DNA from: Neomoorella carbonis
GTDB lineage: Bacteria; Bacillota; DSM-521; Neomoorellales; Neomoorellaceae
DNA length: 64,000 bases
Direction of reading: 5' to 3'
Assembly (NCBI RefSeq): GCF_045278715.1
Contig: NZ_CP136420.1
Coordinates: 62,001-126,000 of the forward strand
In this document: positions 8,840-15,997 of the stretch, piece after piece
Position numbering within the stretch: the first letter of the stretch is position 1
Layout of the letters: each line of letters starts with the position of its first letter
Notes under the pieces: model-generated
What the model saw: only the letters and a program-made list of their open reading frames with translations
The model's database searches: none
What the model was told of the DNA's origin: nothing
Translations under genes and position numbers: made by a program

Positions 8840-8851
8840 AAAATGAATAAC

Positions 8852-8880
8852 TTGACACCACCCTCCAGCTGTTGTATAAT
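8852..8880 (+). promoter_or_regulatory. Consensus sigma-A promoter P2 for veg
   Basis: Perfect TTGACA (8852-8857) and perfect TATAAT (8875-8880) with a 17-base spacer: the strongest promoter in the window. Bacillus veg is known for a very strong sigma-A promoter. It rules out the in-frame start at 8872, which lies inside it. Confidence 0.92.
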
Positions 8881-8910
8881 AAAGTATACGCGGAAAGAGG
8901 GTGGTCTTTT

Positions 8911-9186
8911 TTGGCGGGCAAGGAAGTACTGGCAACTATCAGAGAGGACCTGGAGGCCCGGGTAGGCCAGAAGGTAAGGCTGAGGGCCAACCGCGGGCGG
9001 AAAAAGATCCTGGAGAGGACCGGTATACTGGAAAAGACTTACCCCAACATCTTTGTGATCCGACTGGAAGAGAGTAAAAGCCCGGAACGCCGGATATCCT
9101 TCAGCTATACCGATGTCCTTACCAATACAGTAGAATTAATGGTCGAGGGTGAAAACGGCGTTAAAAAACTTGGTGCCAAACGTTAA
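8911..9186 (+). CDS. veg: Veg family protein
   Basis: 91-aa cytoplasmic protein of the Veg family, with the conserved block GQKVRLRANRGRKK and an SH3/Sm-like beta-rich pattern. In B. subtilis Veg stimulates biofilm gene expression; its biochemical activity is unclear. The start chosen is TTG at 8911, after SD GAGGGTGG and downstream of two promoters. The gene lies where veg stands in Bacillus; the sspF gene that follows there is missing. A 15-bp perfect terminator follows directly at the stop codon. Confidence 0.93.
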   Translation: MAGKEVLATIREDLEARVGQKVRLRANRGRKKILERTGILEKTYPNIFVIRLEESKSPERRISFSYTDVLTNTVELMVEGENGVKKLGAKR

Positions 9187-9218
9187 GAAGCTATCAGGTC
9201 AAACCTGATAGCTTCTTT
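9185..9218 (+). terminator. Intrinsic terminator after veg
   Basis: A perfect 15-bp stem (AAGAAGCTATCAGGT and its complement) with a 3-4 base loop, ending in T. It overlaps the stop codon. Confidence 0.95.
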
Positions 9219-9365
9219 GCATCCGCGCAATAATTGCATATCTTGCGTTATCCCACCCCATACAACCGGCATAAAACCAATAACCGGGCTTTCTTTATCT
9301 CTATGGGCACACTTACCAGGAAAACTAATATTATGTAATATAAGCATAATCCTGGAGGTGGACCC

Positions 9366-9794
9366 ATGACCCTCGAGCAAATAATCAAGCTCCTCAACCT
9401 GGACCTGTCCTGGGAATACGCTGCCATGATCCAGTATATTCAGCATGCCAGCATGCTTACCGGTCCCCAGTATGTGGCCATTATCGATGAAGAGCTCCAG
9501 CATGCCCAAGAGGAACACGACCATGCCGTAAAGCTGAGCGACAAGATCCAGTACCTGGGCGGCATCCCGACGGTCCAGGTGCAGGAAATCAAGACCTCCC
9601 TTAATAACGTCGAAATGCTCCGCCAGGACCTGGAGGCCGAGTATGACGCCCTGAACCGTTACCTGCAGCGCATTGAGCAACTGGAAGCCTTAAAATTGTA
9701 CGATGTCGCCCAGGTCATCAGGGAGATTGCCGTAGTTGAGCAGGAACATATTATTGACCTGGAGAAGGCCCTGGGCATTCAGAAGGTGAGATAA
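9366..9794 (+). CDS. Ferritin-like/bacterioferritin-like diiron protein
   Basis: 142-aa four-helix-bundle protein. Diiron ligands can be assigned from the pattern: E17 (SWEYAAMIQY), E50 and H53 (EEHDH), E92 (AEYDAL), E125 and H128 (VEQEH). This is the ferritin/bacterioferritin/DUF-type layout, so iron storage or oxygen/peroxide detoxification is likely, which suits a strict anaerobe. SD GGAGGTGG precedes the ATG. It stands alone at the left end of the accessory insert and has its own terminator. Exact subfamily (bacterioferritin versus short ferritin-like) cannot be settled here. Confidence 0.85.
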   Translation: MTLEQIIKLLNLDLSWEYAAMIQYIQHASMLTGPQYVAIIDEELQHAQEEHDHAVKLSDKIQYLGGIPTVQVQEIKTSLNNVEMLRQDLEAEYDALNRYLQRIEQLEALKLYDVAQVIREIAVVEQEHIIDLEKALGIQKVR

Positions 9795-9848
9795 CCCTAC
9801 TTTTAACACGCCCGCGACCCGCTTTCCCGTTGCCTAAAGAGTATCTGT

Positions 9849-9885
9849 GCCATGGATAATGCCGCCGGTTTCCATGGCGTTTTTT
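9849..9885 (+). terminator. Intrinsic terminator after the ferritin-like gene
   Basis: GCCATGG (9849-9855) pairs with CCATGGC (9872-9878), followed by G and six T. Confidence 0.8.
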
Positions 9886-10410
9886 GTTCACCATTTATTA
9901 TCATCCCAAGGCCCAGGGATCAACCTATAGCCCTGTCGGGGATAACATCCCCGCAGCCTCAGCGCCCGGCCGGCCTGGAACACCCGCGTCTCTGGCAATT
10001 GCGGAGGGGTAAATTGACATTACTTTTTCCTGAGAGAAGGAATTTGTTGAGCGAGGTCGAATAAAAAATATTATAGCAACTGATTGGAGGATAGTACCTG
10101 TGCCGGCAAAGGGCATAACAGAAATTAACATAAAATATAAAAATAACCAATGGGGGGGGGGGGGGGGATTATATGCCTTGATTGTAAAATTTTGGAAAAA
10201 GACCTCCCCTCTATTAGTCCCCTTAAAATTATTGCCAATAACACTCCTTCCAACCTCTCCAGTGCTACCTTCCATAACACCTCCAGGAACGAGAATTTCC
10301 ATGTAATTTTTTGGGAGAAATATCCATGGGTGACTGGACTACCGTCACCGTTCCTTCTCCCCCGCTCCCAGGGTTCCCGAAAAGATATCTATCTCTTATG
10401 CAAATAAATT
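9886..10410 (+). other. Gene-poor stretch with a 16-G tract and a weak short reading frame
   Basis: No recognisable gene. A short frame begins with GTG at 10100 after SD TTGGAGGAT and runs into an uninterrupted run of 16 G (10152-10167); beyond it three frames stay open for different lengths. A TTGACA at 10014-10019 has no matching -10. The base composition is AT-richer than neighbours after 10080. This could be a decayed gene or a long untranslated leader of the riboswitch transcript. Confidence 0.4.
10152..10167 (+). repeat. Homopolymeric tract of 16 G
   Basis: Sixteen consecutive G. The tract would cause frame slippage if the reading frame starting at 10100 is translated; it is also a typical place for sequencing error. 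Confidence 0.9.
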
Positions 10411-10502
10411 AAAGTGTTTAAGGGCAAACCACTCGAAAGGGTGGGACGCAAAGCCATGGGTCTGTAGCCACTATGCTGGTATGACTGCCAGGCTGCCACT
10501 TT
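10411..10502 (+). promoter_or_regulatory. Cyclic-di-GMP-I (GEMM-I) riboswitch aptamer
   Basis: The class I aptamer core is clear: GGGCAAACC, then a hairpin closed by a GAAA tetraloop (ACTCGAAAGGGT), the invariant GGACGCAAAGCCA, a second arm, and a receptor-side GCCAGGCTGCC. The outer P1 helix can form between AAAGTG (10411-10416) and CACTTT (10497-10502). This matches the known Vibrio Vc2 aptamer pattern closely. It lies directly before a terminator and an HD-GYP gene, so it controls the operon at 10605-15874. Confidence 0.93.
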
Positions 10503-10534
10503 AAAGTCGGTTTTAATTTTACCTTAACTTTTAA

Positions 10535-10575
10535 AGGGCAGCCATGCAAATTACTAGTGGCTGCCTTGCTTTTTC
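10535..10575 (+). terminator. Riboswitch expression platform: intrinsic terminator
   Basis: GGCAGCCA (10537-10544) pairs with TGGCTGCC (10558-10565), loop 13, followed by TTGCTTTTT. Its 5' arm is also complementary to GGCTGCC at 10491-10497 in the aptamer 3' strand, which gives an alternative antiterminator pairing. By this reading ligand binding favours termination (OFF switch); this is inference. Confidence 0.85.
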
Positions 10576-10604
10576 TATATGGAACGAAGGCGGGGGCGGG
10601 TTTA

Positions 10605-11357
10605 GTGCAAAGGGATACTGTTACTAAAATTTTACTGGAGATTCGGCAATACTGGCCGGTACTGTACTTACACTCGGCTGCGGTGGCCAACTTTGCTTTG
10701 AGGATAGCCATGGATCTGGGAATAGAAGCCCGTCACTGCCGGGACGTGTTGAGGGGTGCCCTTTTGCATGATGCCGGCAAAATGCATGTAAGTTTGGAGA
10801 TATTGACGAAACCGGGGCCACTGACAGAGACGGAATGGAGGCAGATGAAAAAGCATACCGACTATGGGGCGGACTGGGTGGAGCAAAGAGGGGGCAACGA
10901 TGAGGTGGTAGCAGCTATTCGCTACCATCATGAATGGTGGAATGGAAACGGTTATGCCGGCCTTAAATATGAACAGATTCCCCTGCTGGCCAGAATAGTA
11001 ACCATCGCCGACGCCTTAGATGCCATGACGGCGTCGCGACCCTACCGTAAGGCGATTGCGGTTAGTGAAGCCCTGATGGAAATACATAGCGGGAAAGGAT
11101 TGCAATTTGACCCGGACATATTAACTGTCTTAAGTAAAAAGGCCACCTACGAACCGGCAACCTACCAGGATCCCCGCCCCCTTGCCAGGCAAATCCAGGT
11201 AGAAAAAGAATGGCTCGAGAGGTTAATTAAGATTTACGGCGATCTTGCCCATCCTTTAGTAATTGCCCAAAGTCACTGGTTGGATAAGTTGATAGTAAGT
11301 ATTTATAAGTTACAGGAAGGAAAAAGAGCAAAAACCTCTCTTATATGGGAGAAATAG
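10605..11357 (+). CDS. HD-GYP-type phosphodiesterase-like protein with altered signature
   Basis: 250-aa cytoplasmic HD-domain protein without a sensor domain. Visible: H23, the H55-D56 pair with K59 (LLHDAGKMHV), H84, H108-H109-E110 and the DAxxxxRPYR tail. This is the HD-GYP pattern of c-di-GMP phosphodiesterases, but the signature GYP is GYA (residues 116-118) and the usual Asp before it is N113. The metal ligands stay, so activity is possible; a sensor role is the alternative. The GTG at 10605 is chosen because an earlier in-frame GTG at 10557 is inside the terminator stem. It is the first gene after the c-di-GMP riboswitch. Confidence 0.85.
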   Translation: MQRDTVTKILLEIRQYWPVLYLHSAAVANFALRIAMDLGIEARHCRDVLRGALLHDAGKMHVSLEILTKPGPLTETEWRQMKKHTDYGADWVEQRGGNDEVVAAIRYHHEWWNGNGYAGLKYEQIPLLARIVTIADALDAMTASRPYRKAIAVSEALMEIHSGKGLQFDPDILTVLSKKATYEPATYQDPRPLARQIQVEKEWLERLIKIYGDLAHPLVIAQSHWLDKLIVSIYKLQEGKRAKTSLIWEK

Positions 11358-11405
11358 AATTATTAAACCAGGTTTAAAACCGGACAGTGGAGGGGGGGTC
11401 AAGGT

Positions 11406-12665
11406 ATGCAAGAGTGTAGCCAGTGTACCCGCAAGACCCCAAATCGTTCTTGTATCGACTGCGATTATTTCATGAGTCCCGGACCTTTGCGCCGGAAGCC
11501 ACCGGTGCCCATAAGCGTTAGCCTTGTTGCCGCAGATGGGAAACGTTATGCCGGCCGTATTCTCGTGTTGAATACCATGGAACTGGGCCTGGAAACACAA
11601 GCTCCCGTTCCCGGTCAATACCGGATTTATTTAAAGCAGCATCTTAGCCTGGATGTAGCAGGGGTACCGACCAAGGGCAAGGGTGACATCCACCTCTTTG
11701 ATATCATAGCCGTTTACCGGGGCGAGGAAACAGCCAGCCGTCTGGGTAATGAAGAATACCGTTTACTGACGGGTAGTACGGGGGACTTCATTGAGCAAGT
11801 ATCGCAATTAGTTCCCGCCCATTTACAGGACCTGGTTAAAGAACGACTACTTGCCGAGTTAGAAAGCTCGGAGATTTTCAATGCCATGCGGCTGGGCAAG
11901 GTAATGCGTTACGAAAAGGGGCGCTTTCGCCATCTGACAGGACAGGCTGACCTGGAACTGCCCCTGCCGGCAATAGAAAATTTAATGCGCCAGGCAATAC
12001 ACCGGGGAACCCACTGCCGGGAAGTGATAGTAAGTGATGATGGTAAAAGGATTTTTGACCTGCACGGTATCCCCCTTGACTCCCGGTCAGGGGGCCTGCT
12101 GGCCTTTGATCTTACCGAAATTATTGAAAAGGAAAGGCAGATGCGCCGCCAGGAGATGGTGGCCTACCGGGAAGCCGTGGCTGCCGTCACCAATGGGCGC
12201 CTGCAGCTTTTGACTTCAGAAGAAATGGTGGCTGTATTATCCCACGGCAAGGAACTGGCAAGGGGAGTAGTTAACAAGGCTGCTGACATAGCTTTGGCTC
12301 GCAGCAAGTTGTGCAGTCTGCTACCTGCGGCTTTCAGCGCCCGCGCGTACGGCATGGCCTTATCTTTAACGGAGGCATTGACCAATACCTTAAAACATGC
12401 TACGGGTGGTGAGTGGGTGGTCCGGCAGACGGATGCGGCCATCCGGGTAATTATTCAAGACCAGGGCCAGGGAATTAAGATAAAAGATTTACCCAAAGCG
12501 GCTTTAATGCGACATTACTCCACCCAAAATTCTCTTGGTTGCGGGTTTACTTTAATGCTTTATTATGCTGATAAAGTTTATCTAACTACCGGTTCCAGGG
12601 GAACCACCCTGGTCCTGGATTTCCATCAATCAGCAGGTGAAGAAATCTGTTCTCCAGCTTCTTAA
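11406..12665 (+). CDS. Multidomain anti-sigma/serine-kinase-like ATPase protein
   Basis: 419 aa, predicted cytoplasmic. Order of parts: a small zinc-ribbon-like N terminus (C4xxC7, C16xxC19); a beta-rich region (about 29-110) that resembles PilZ in its NxxxxG turn (N56 to G61) but lacks the full RxxxR and the Ser of NxSxxG; a PAS-like region (about 150-255) ending in a coiled linker; and a C-terminal HATPase_c domain (about 315-410) with N box EALTNTLKHA and G1 box DQGQGI. The ATPase is of the RsbW/RsbT/SpoIIAB sort, not a classical histidine kinase; no phospho-acceptor H box is seen. With the two STAS genes and phosphatase it forms a partner-switching set. SD GGAGGGGG precedes the ATG. Confidence 0.8.
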   Translation: MQECSQCTRKTPNRSCIDCDYFMSPGPLRRKPPVPISVSLVAADGKRYAGRILVLNTMELGLETQAPVPGQYRIYLKQHLSLDVAGVPTKGKGDIHLFDIIAVYRGEETASRLGNEEYRLLTGSTGDFIEQVSQLVPAHLQDLVKERLLAELESSEIFNAMRLGKVMRYEKGRFRHLTGQADLELPLPAIENLMRQAIHRGTHCREVIVSDDGKRIFDLHGIPLDSRSGGLLAFDLTEIIEKERQMRRQEMVAYREAVAAVTNGRLQLLTSEEMVAVLSHGKELARGVVNKAADIALARSKLCSLLPAAFSARAYGMALSLTEALTNTLKHATGGEWVVRQTDAAIRVIIQDQGQGIKIKDLPKAALMRHYSTQNSLGCGFTLMLYYADKVYLTTGSRGTTLVLDFHQSAGEEICSPAS

Positions 12666-12690
12666 GTAAAGATAAAGGAGGAGCGATATT

Positions 12691-13020
12691 ATGCTGGCAA
12701 TCACTGTGACCAAGGGCGACAATGGGCGCTGTTTAAACCTTAAAGGGGAGTTAGACATGGAAACACTGGCCACGCTGGAGCAAGCAGCAGAAGTACAGGA
12801 AGGAGAGCGGCAATTGGAAATAAACCTGGCAGGGGTATCCTTTATAGATTCTACAGGTCTCAGGGGTTTATTAGAAATACAGCGCCGGTGGTCAATGAAG
12901 GGGGGTGAGGTACGGGTTATTAACCCCTGTCCGGAGATTGCCGAAGTTTTCCGGCTCGTAGGTATGGAAGAACTTTTAGATTGCAGCGATCAGAGCAAGG
13001 TAACCGGGGGTGAATATTAA
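12691..13020 (+). CDS. STAS-domain anti-sigma factor antagonist 1
   Basis: 109-aa SpoIIAA/RsbV-like protein. The phosphorylation motif FIDSTGLRGL puts the acceptor at S54, matching S58 of SpoIIAA. Family members bind the kinase/anti-sigma partner when unphosphorylated and are released by Ser phosphorylation. It follows the ATPase gene by 25 bases (SD AAGGAGGAG) and abuts the phosphatase gene with no gap, so the three are translated together. Its client is unknown because no sigma factor gene is adjacent. Confidence 0.92.
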   Translation: MLAITVTKGDNGRCLNLKGELDMETLATLEQAAEVQEGERQLEINLAGVSFIDSTGLRGLLEIQRRWSMKGGEVRVINPCPEIAEVFRLVGMEELLDCSDQSKVTGGEY

Positions 13021-13758
13021 ATGTCCCTGGATACCGGTGGCAAGGGGAAACAAATAATACATGCCGGTATACAGGGTGCCGGGTGTAGTATTCCAGCAGA
13101 CCTGGAAGGCGGCGACTTTTTTGATTTTATTCCCCTGGGTGAAGACCAACTTATTGTTGCTATCGGAGATGTAATGGGCAAAGGTATGCGTGCCGCCGGG
13201 CAGATGAAGGAGCTTTGTACAATCTTACATGCCTGTACCAGGAAAGATCTGTCCCTATTGGAAATCATAAATCAGCTGGCTGCAATCGGAGGAAAGCGGC
13301 TGCATCGCGCCGGTTCCTTTGCCACCCTGTGCCTTATTTCTTATGAACGGCAGCATAATTGTTTAACCTGCCTCAGCGCCGGACACCCGTCTCCGGTAAT
13401 ATTTTCAGGCCGTAATATCCACGTACCCCGGGTAAGGGGGGTGGCCCTGGGTTTCCTGGAAGAATACCAGGGTACTCGACCGGAACAAGTTGTCCTCTCT
13501 TGCGGCGACGTAGTTATCTTGTATACCGATGGCCTGGTAGAAGCCCGCGATGCCAATGGTCAAAATTATGGTTTAAATCGCCTCAAAGAGATAGTTGCCG
13601 CCAATACCTGCCTGGACGCAGTTGAACTTCGGGAGGTTATCTTAAGTGACTTATTTACCTTTACCGGCTGCAGGCAGCAGAGGGATGATGTAACCCTGGT
13701 AATACTTAAGAAAGAGCTGGAAAAGGGTGGTGAGTGTCATGGAAATCAGGGTAAATAA
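13021..13758 (+). CDS. PP2C-type (SpoIIE/RsbU-like) serine phosphatase
   Basis: 245-aa catalytic domain with no visible sensor or membrane part. PPM motifs: EGGDFFDF (about residues 29-36, first metal Asp), GDVMGKGMRAA (second metal Asp), LYTDGLVEA and QRDDVTLVI. Expected to dephosphorylate one or both neighbouring STAS proteins and so switch partners. ATG at 13021 starts right after the previous stop codon. Its 3' end overlaps the second STAS gene by about 20 bases, another sign of one operon. Confidence 0.92.
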   Translation: MSLDTGGKGKQIIHAGIQGAGCSIPADLEGGDFFDFIPLGEDQLIVAIGDVMGKGMRAAGQMKELCTILHACTRKDLSLLEIINQLAAIGGKRLHRAGSFATLCLISYERQHNCLTCLSAGHPSPVIFSGRNIHVPRVRGVALGFLEEYQGTRPEQVVLSCGDVVILYTDGLVEARDANGQNYGLNRLKEIVAANTCLDAVELREVILSDLFTFTGCRQQRDDVTLVILKKELEKGGECHGNQGK

Positions 13759-14059
13759 AGAAAAGGAAAAGGCCACCCTGCTGGTAGCGGGGGAATTGGA
13801 CTACAGCAATGTTGCCCAGTTGCAGCAAGAGATTGAAAGGCAGGAGGCTCCCGTGGTGGAGGTAGTTCTTAAGGACCTGCAGTTCATGGATTCCTCCGGT
13901 GCCGGGATGCTTCTCAACCAGGCCAGGTTGTTGAGCCGGCAGAACCGCGTTTTAAAAATTACCCATATCCCCGCAAATATTCGCCATGACCTGGAAATAA
14001 TCGGCTTTTTTCGCGTCTTAGAAACCCTTAAAGGCGCCCCTCAAAGTGGAGGGGAGTGA
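13739..14059 (+). CDS. STAS-domain anti-sigma factor antagonist 2
   Basis: 106-aa STAS protein. The motif FMDSSGAGML is almost the same as in SpoIIAA, with S52 as probable phospho-acceptor. The ATG at 13739 is preferred over a GTG at 13727 because SD AGGGTGGTGAG lies just before it. It overlaps the phosphatase gene and its stop codon lies 6 bases before the FapA start. Having two STAS proteins for one kinase and one phosphatase suggests two outputs or a relay. Confidence 0.9.
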   Translation: MEIRVNKEKEKATLLVAGELDYSNVAQLQQEIERQEAPVVEVVLKDLQFMDSSGAGMLLNQARLLSRQNRVLKITHIPANIRHDLEIIGFFRVLETLKGAPQSGGE

Positions 14060-14065
14060 TTGCAT

Positions 14066-15874
14066 GTGGAATCTTTAAAGACTGGAGCCCTTGAACAGCC
14101 CGGGGAAAATGGCGTGGCACCCAGGGCGGCCGTAATAAACGGACAGCTGGTAATAAAACACCCGCCCGGAGGCCCTTATCCGGTGATCGTGCCCTGCCCG
14201 GGGTTGCGCCTGGTAGTAAACGGGGAAGAACGAAGCGAACCGACGCCTGTAAATGAGAAGGACAGGGTGGAATTAATCGTTCTGGATGAAAGGAGGGAAG
14301 GATACTGGCAGATAAAGGTTAGTGCGGATAAACAGGAGGCACTTTTACAGGTAAAACCCTGGGTGTTAGTCCGGCGGCAAGTGCGGGACCTGCCACCGGC
14401 GCGGGTTTTATACCTGGAGGTCCTGGAGCATGAAGATTTCTATAAACCCTTTACCCTGGAAGATTTAACCAGGGAAATGGGGCGCCAGGGTATCAAGTAT
14501 GGTATCGATTGGCAGGCCTGTGCCCGGGGACTTGAAGCCTCAACCGAGGGTACTTTAATTATTGCCCGGGGGCAACCACCCGTACCAGGTAAAGACGCCA
14601 CGGTAGAATTATTTTTTACTACCCAGCAAAAGGTTCCAGTAGCAGTCGGAGAAGAAGAGACGGTGAACTTCCGGGAAAGATTTCGTTTCACCGCGGTTGA
14701 AGCCGGAATGGTCCTGGCCAGGAAACATCCGGCTGAAGTTGGGCGGCCGGGGAAGGCGGTAACGGGGGAAATAATCGTGCCCCCCGAGCCCAGGGATATT
14801 CAAATGACAGCCGGTTCCGGCGCTGTTTTAAGCAAAGATGGTTTAGAGATCATTGCCACCATAGCCGGCCGCCCCGTGGCAAGGGGGGTTAAAGGGCGGG
14901 TTGTTATCAGTGTGCTCCCTGCCCTCATGCACCCTGGTAATGTTGATATTACCTCGGGAAACATTTCTTTCACCGGTGATGTAATGATTGCCGGCCAGGT
15001 TGAAGAAGGAATGAGTGTTGAGGCTGGCGGTAATATTTATATAGAGGGCTCTGTATCCAGGGCCATGGTCCGGGCCGGGGGCTTAATTGAGGTAGGCGGC
15101 AATGTTTTTTCTTCCCTGCTGGCCGCCGGGAGTACGGGGGCTTTGCAACAGAAATGCGGCGCGATACTTGCCAGGGTTGCTGCCATCCTGGAGCAATTTG
15201 TAGCCGCTGCTACCCAGCTTTTCCATCATCCTTCCTTTAAAAAGGATGACCTTAAAGGTGGTATTGGTCCCCTGGTATTATTGCTTTTAGAGAAGAAATT
15301 TCGCGAGCTTCCTGCGGCGGTAGAATTACTAAAAAAGGAAGCCTACAGCCTTCCTGCTATATCAATGAATAGTTCGACGGCATTGATAAATGAACTGGAA
15401 CGCCTGGTAAGGACACCATTGGCCATCAACAGTTTAGAACAACTGGAATCAATGTTGAAAGAAATTATAACCTGGCGGGATGAGATTAATACACCGCCTC
15501 AAGGTGCGTCCGACATTATAATTCACTACGCCATTAACTCAACCGTTATAGCCACCGGTAACATTAAAGTACTAGGTGATGGCTGTTATCATTCCAGGTT
15601 GCAGGCCGGGAAAGCGGTAGCTGTGCATGGTGTGTTCCGCGGTGGGGAGATCCAGGCCCAGGGTGACGTTTATATTAAGGAACTGGGCTCCCGTACCGGT
15701 ACGAGCACTAGGGTCGAAACCCAGGCCGGGGCTACTGTGACCATAGATCATGCTTTTGAGAATACTTCCATCCGTATAGGTTCCCGTCAGTATAGTTTTG
15801 TTCAGGAAGAATGGGGAGTGCAGCTATGGCTTGACCGGGAAGGAAACCTGGCCAGGCGTAATATGCCAGCCTGA
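14066..15874 (+). CDS. FapA (DUF342) family protein
   Basis: 602-aa cytoplasmic protein of the FapA family. An N-terminal region of about 190 residues is followed by the central right-handed beta-helix/polymer-like repeat region rich in Gly-hydrophobic turns (DITSGNISFTGDVMIAG, AGGNIYIEGSV, AGGLIEVGGNV), a helical insertion (about 370-475), and further repeats near the C terminus (GEIQAQGDVYIKELG). FapA of Vibrio affects polar flagellar assembly and responds to sugar transport; other members are uncharacterised. GTG 14066 suits SD GGAGGGGAG better than TTG 14060. Last gene of the riboswitch operon; terminator follows. Confidence 0.88.
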   Translation: MESLKTGALEQPGENGVAPRAAVINGQLVIKHPPGGPYPVIVPCPGLRLVVNGEERSEPTPVNEKDRVELIVLDERREGYWQIKVSADKQEALLQVKPWVLVRRQVRDLPPARVLYLEVLEHEDFYKPFTLEDLTREMGRQGIKYGIDWQACARGLEASTEGTLIIARGQPPVPGKDATVELFFTTQQKVPVAVGEEETVNFRERFRFTAVEAGMVLARKHPAEVGRPGKAVTGEIIVPPEPRDIQMTAGSGAVLSKDGLEIIATIAGRPVARGVKGRVVISVLPALMHPGNVDITSGNISFTGDVMIAGQVEEGMSVEAGGNIYIEGSVSRAMVRAGGLIEVGGNVFSSLLAAGSTGALQQKCGAILARVAAILEQFVAAATQLFHHPSFKKDDLKGGIGPLVLLLLEKKFRELPAAVELLKKEAYSLPAISMNSSTALINELERLVRTPLAINSLEQLESMLKEIITWRDEINTPPQGASDIIIHYAINSTVIATGNIKVLGDGCYHSRLQAGKAVAVHGVFRGGEIQAQGDVYIKELGSRTGTSTRVETQAGATVTIDHAFENTSIRIGSRQYSFVQEEWGVQLWLDREGNLARRNMPA

Positions 15875-15892
15875 TAGAAGCTAGCCGGATAC

Positions 15893-15915
15893 AAAACCCC
15901 CTGAAGGGGGTTTTT
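15893..15915 (+). terminator. Intrinsic terminator after the FapA gene
   Basis: AAAACCCCC, TGAA tetraloop-like turn, GGGGGTTTTT. Closes the riboswitch operon. Confidence 0.93.
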
Positions 15916-15997
15916 ACTTGCAGGAGGAAATCAAGGGTGGAGGAAGAATTATTAATGCGTTCTCGCGATAGCTAGACCGGGATGAAGAAGGGATATC

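Noticed and set aside
8872..8910. Longer start for veg at 8872
   Set aside because: Lies inside the perfect -10 region of P2, upstream of the transcription start.
9852..10064. 70-codon frame after the ferritin-like gene
   Set aside because: Starts inside the terminator hairpin, no SD, no protein-like conservation visible.
10557..10604. Longer start for the HD-GYP gene at 10557
   Set aside because: The codon is in the terminator stem, so the extension would be formed from regulatory RNA.
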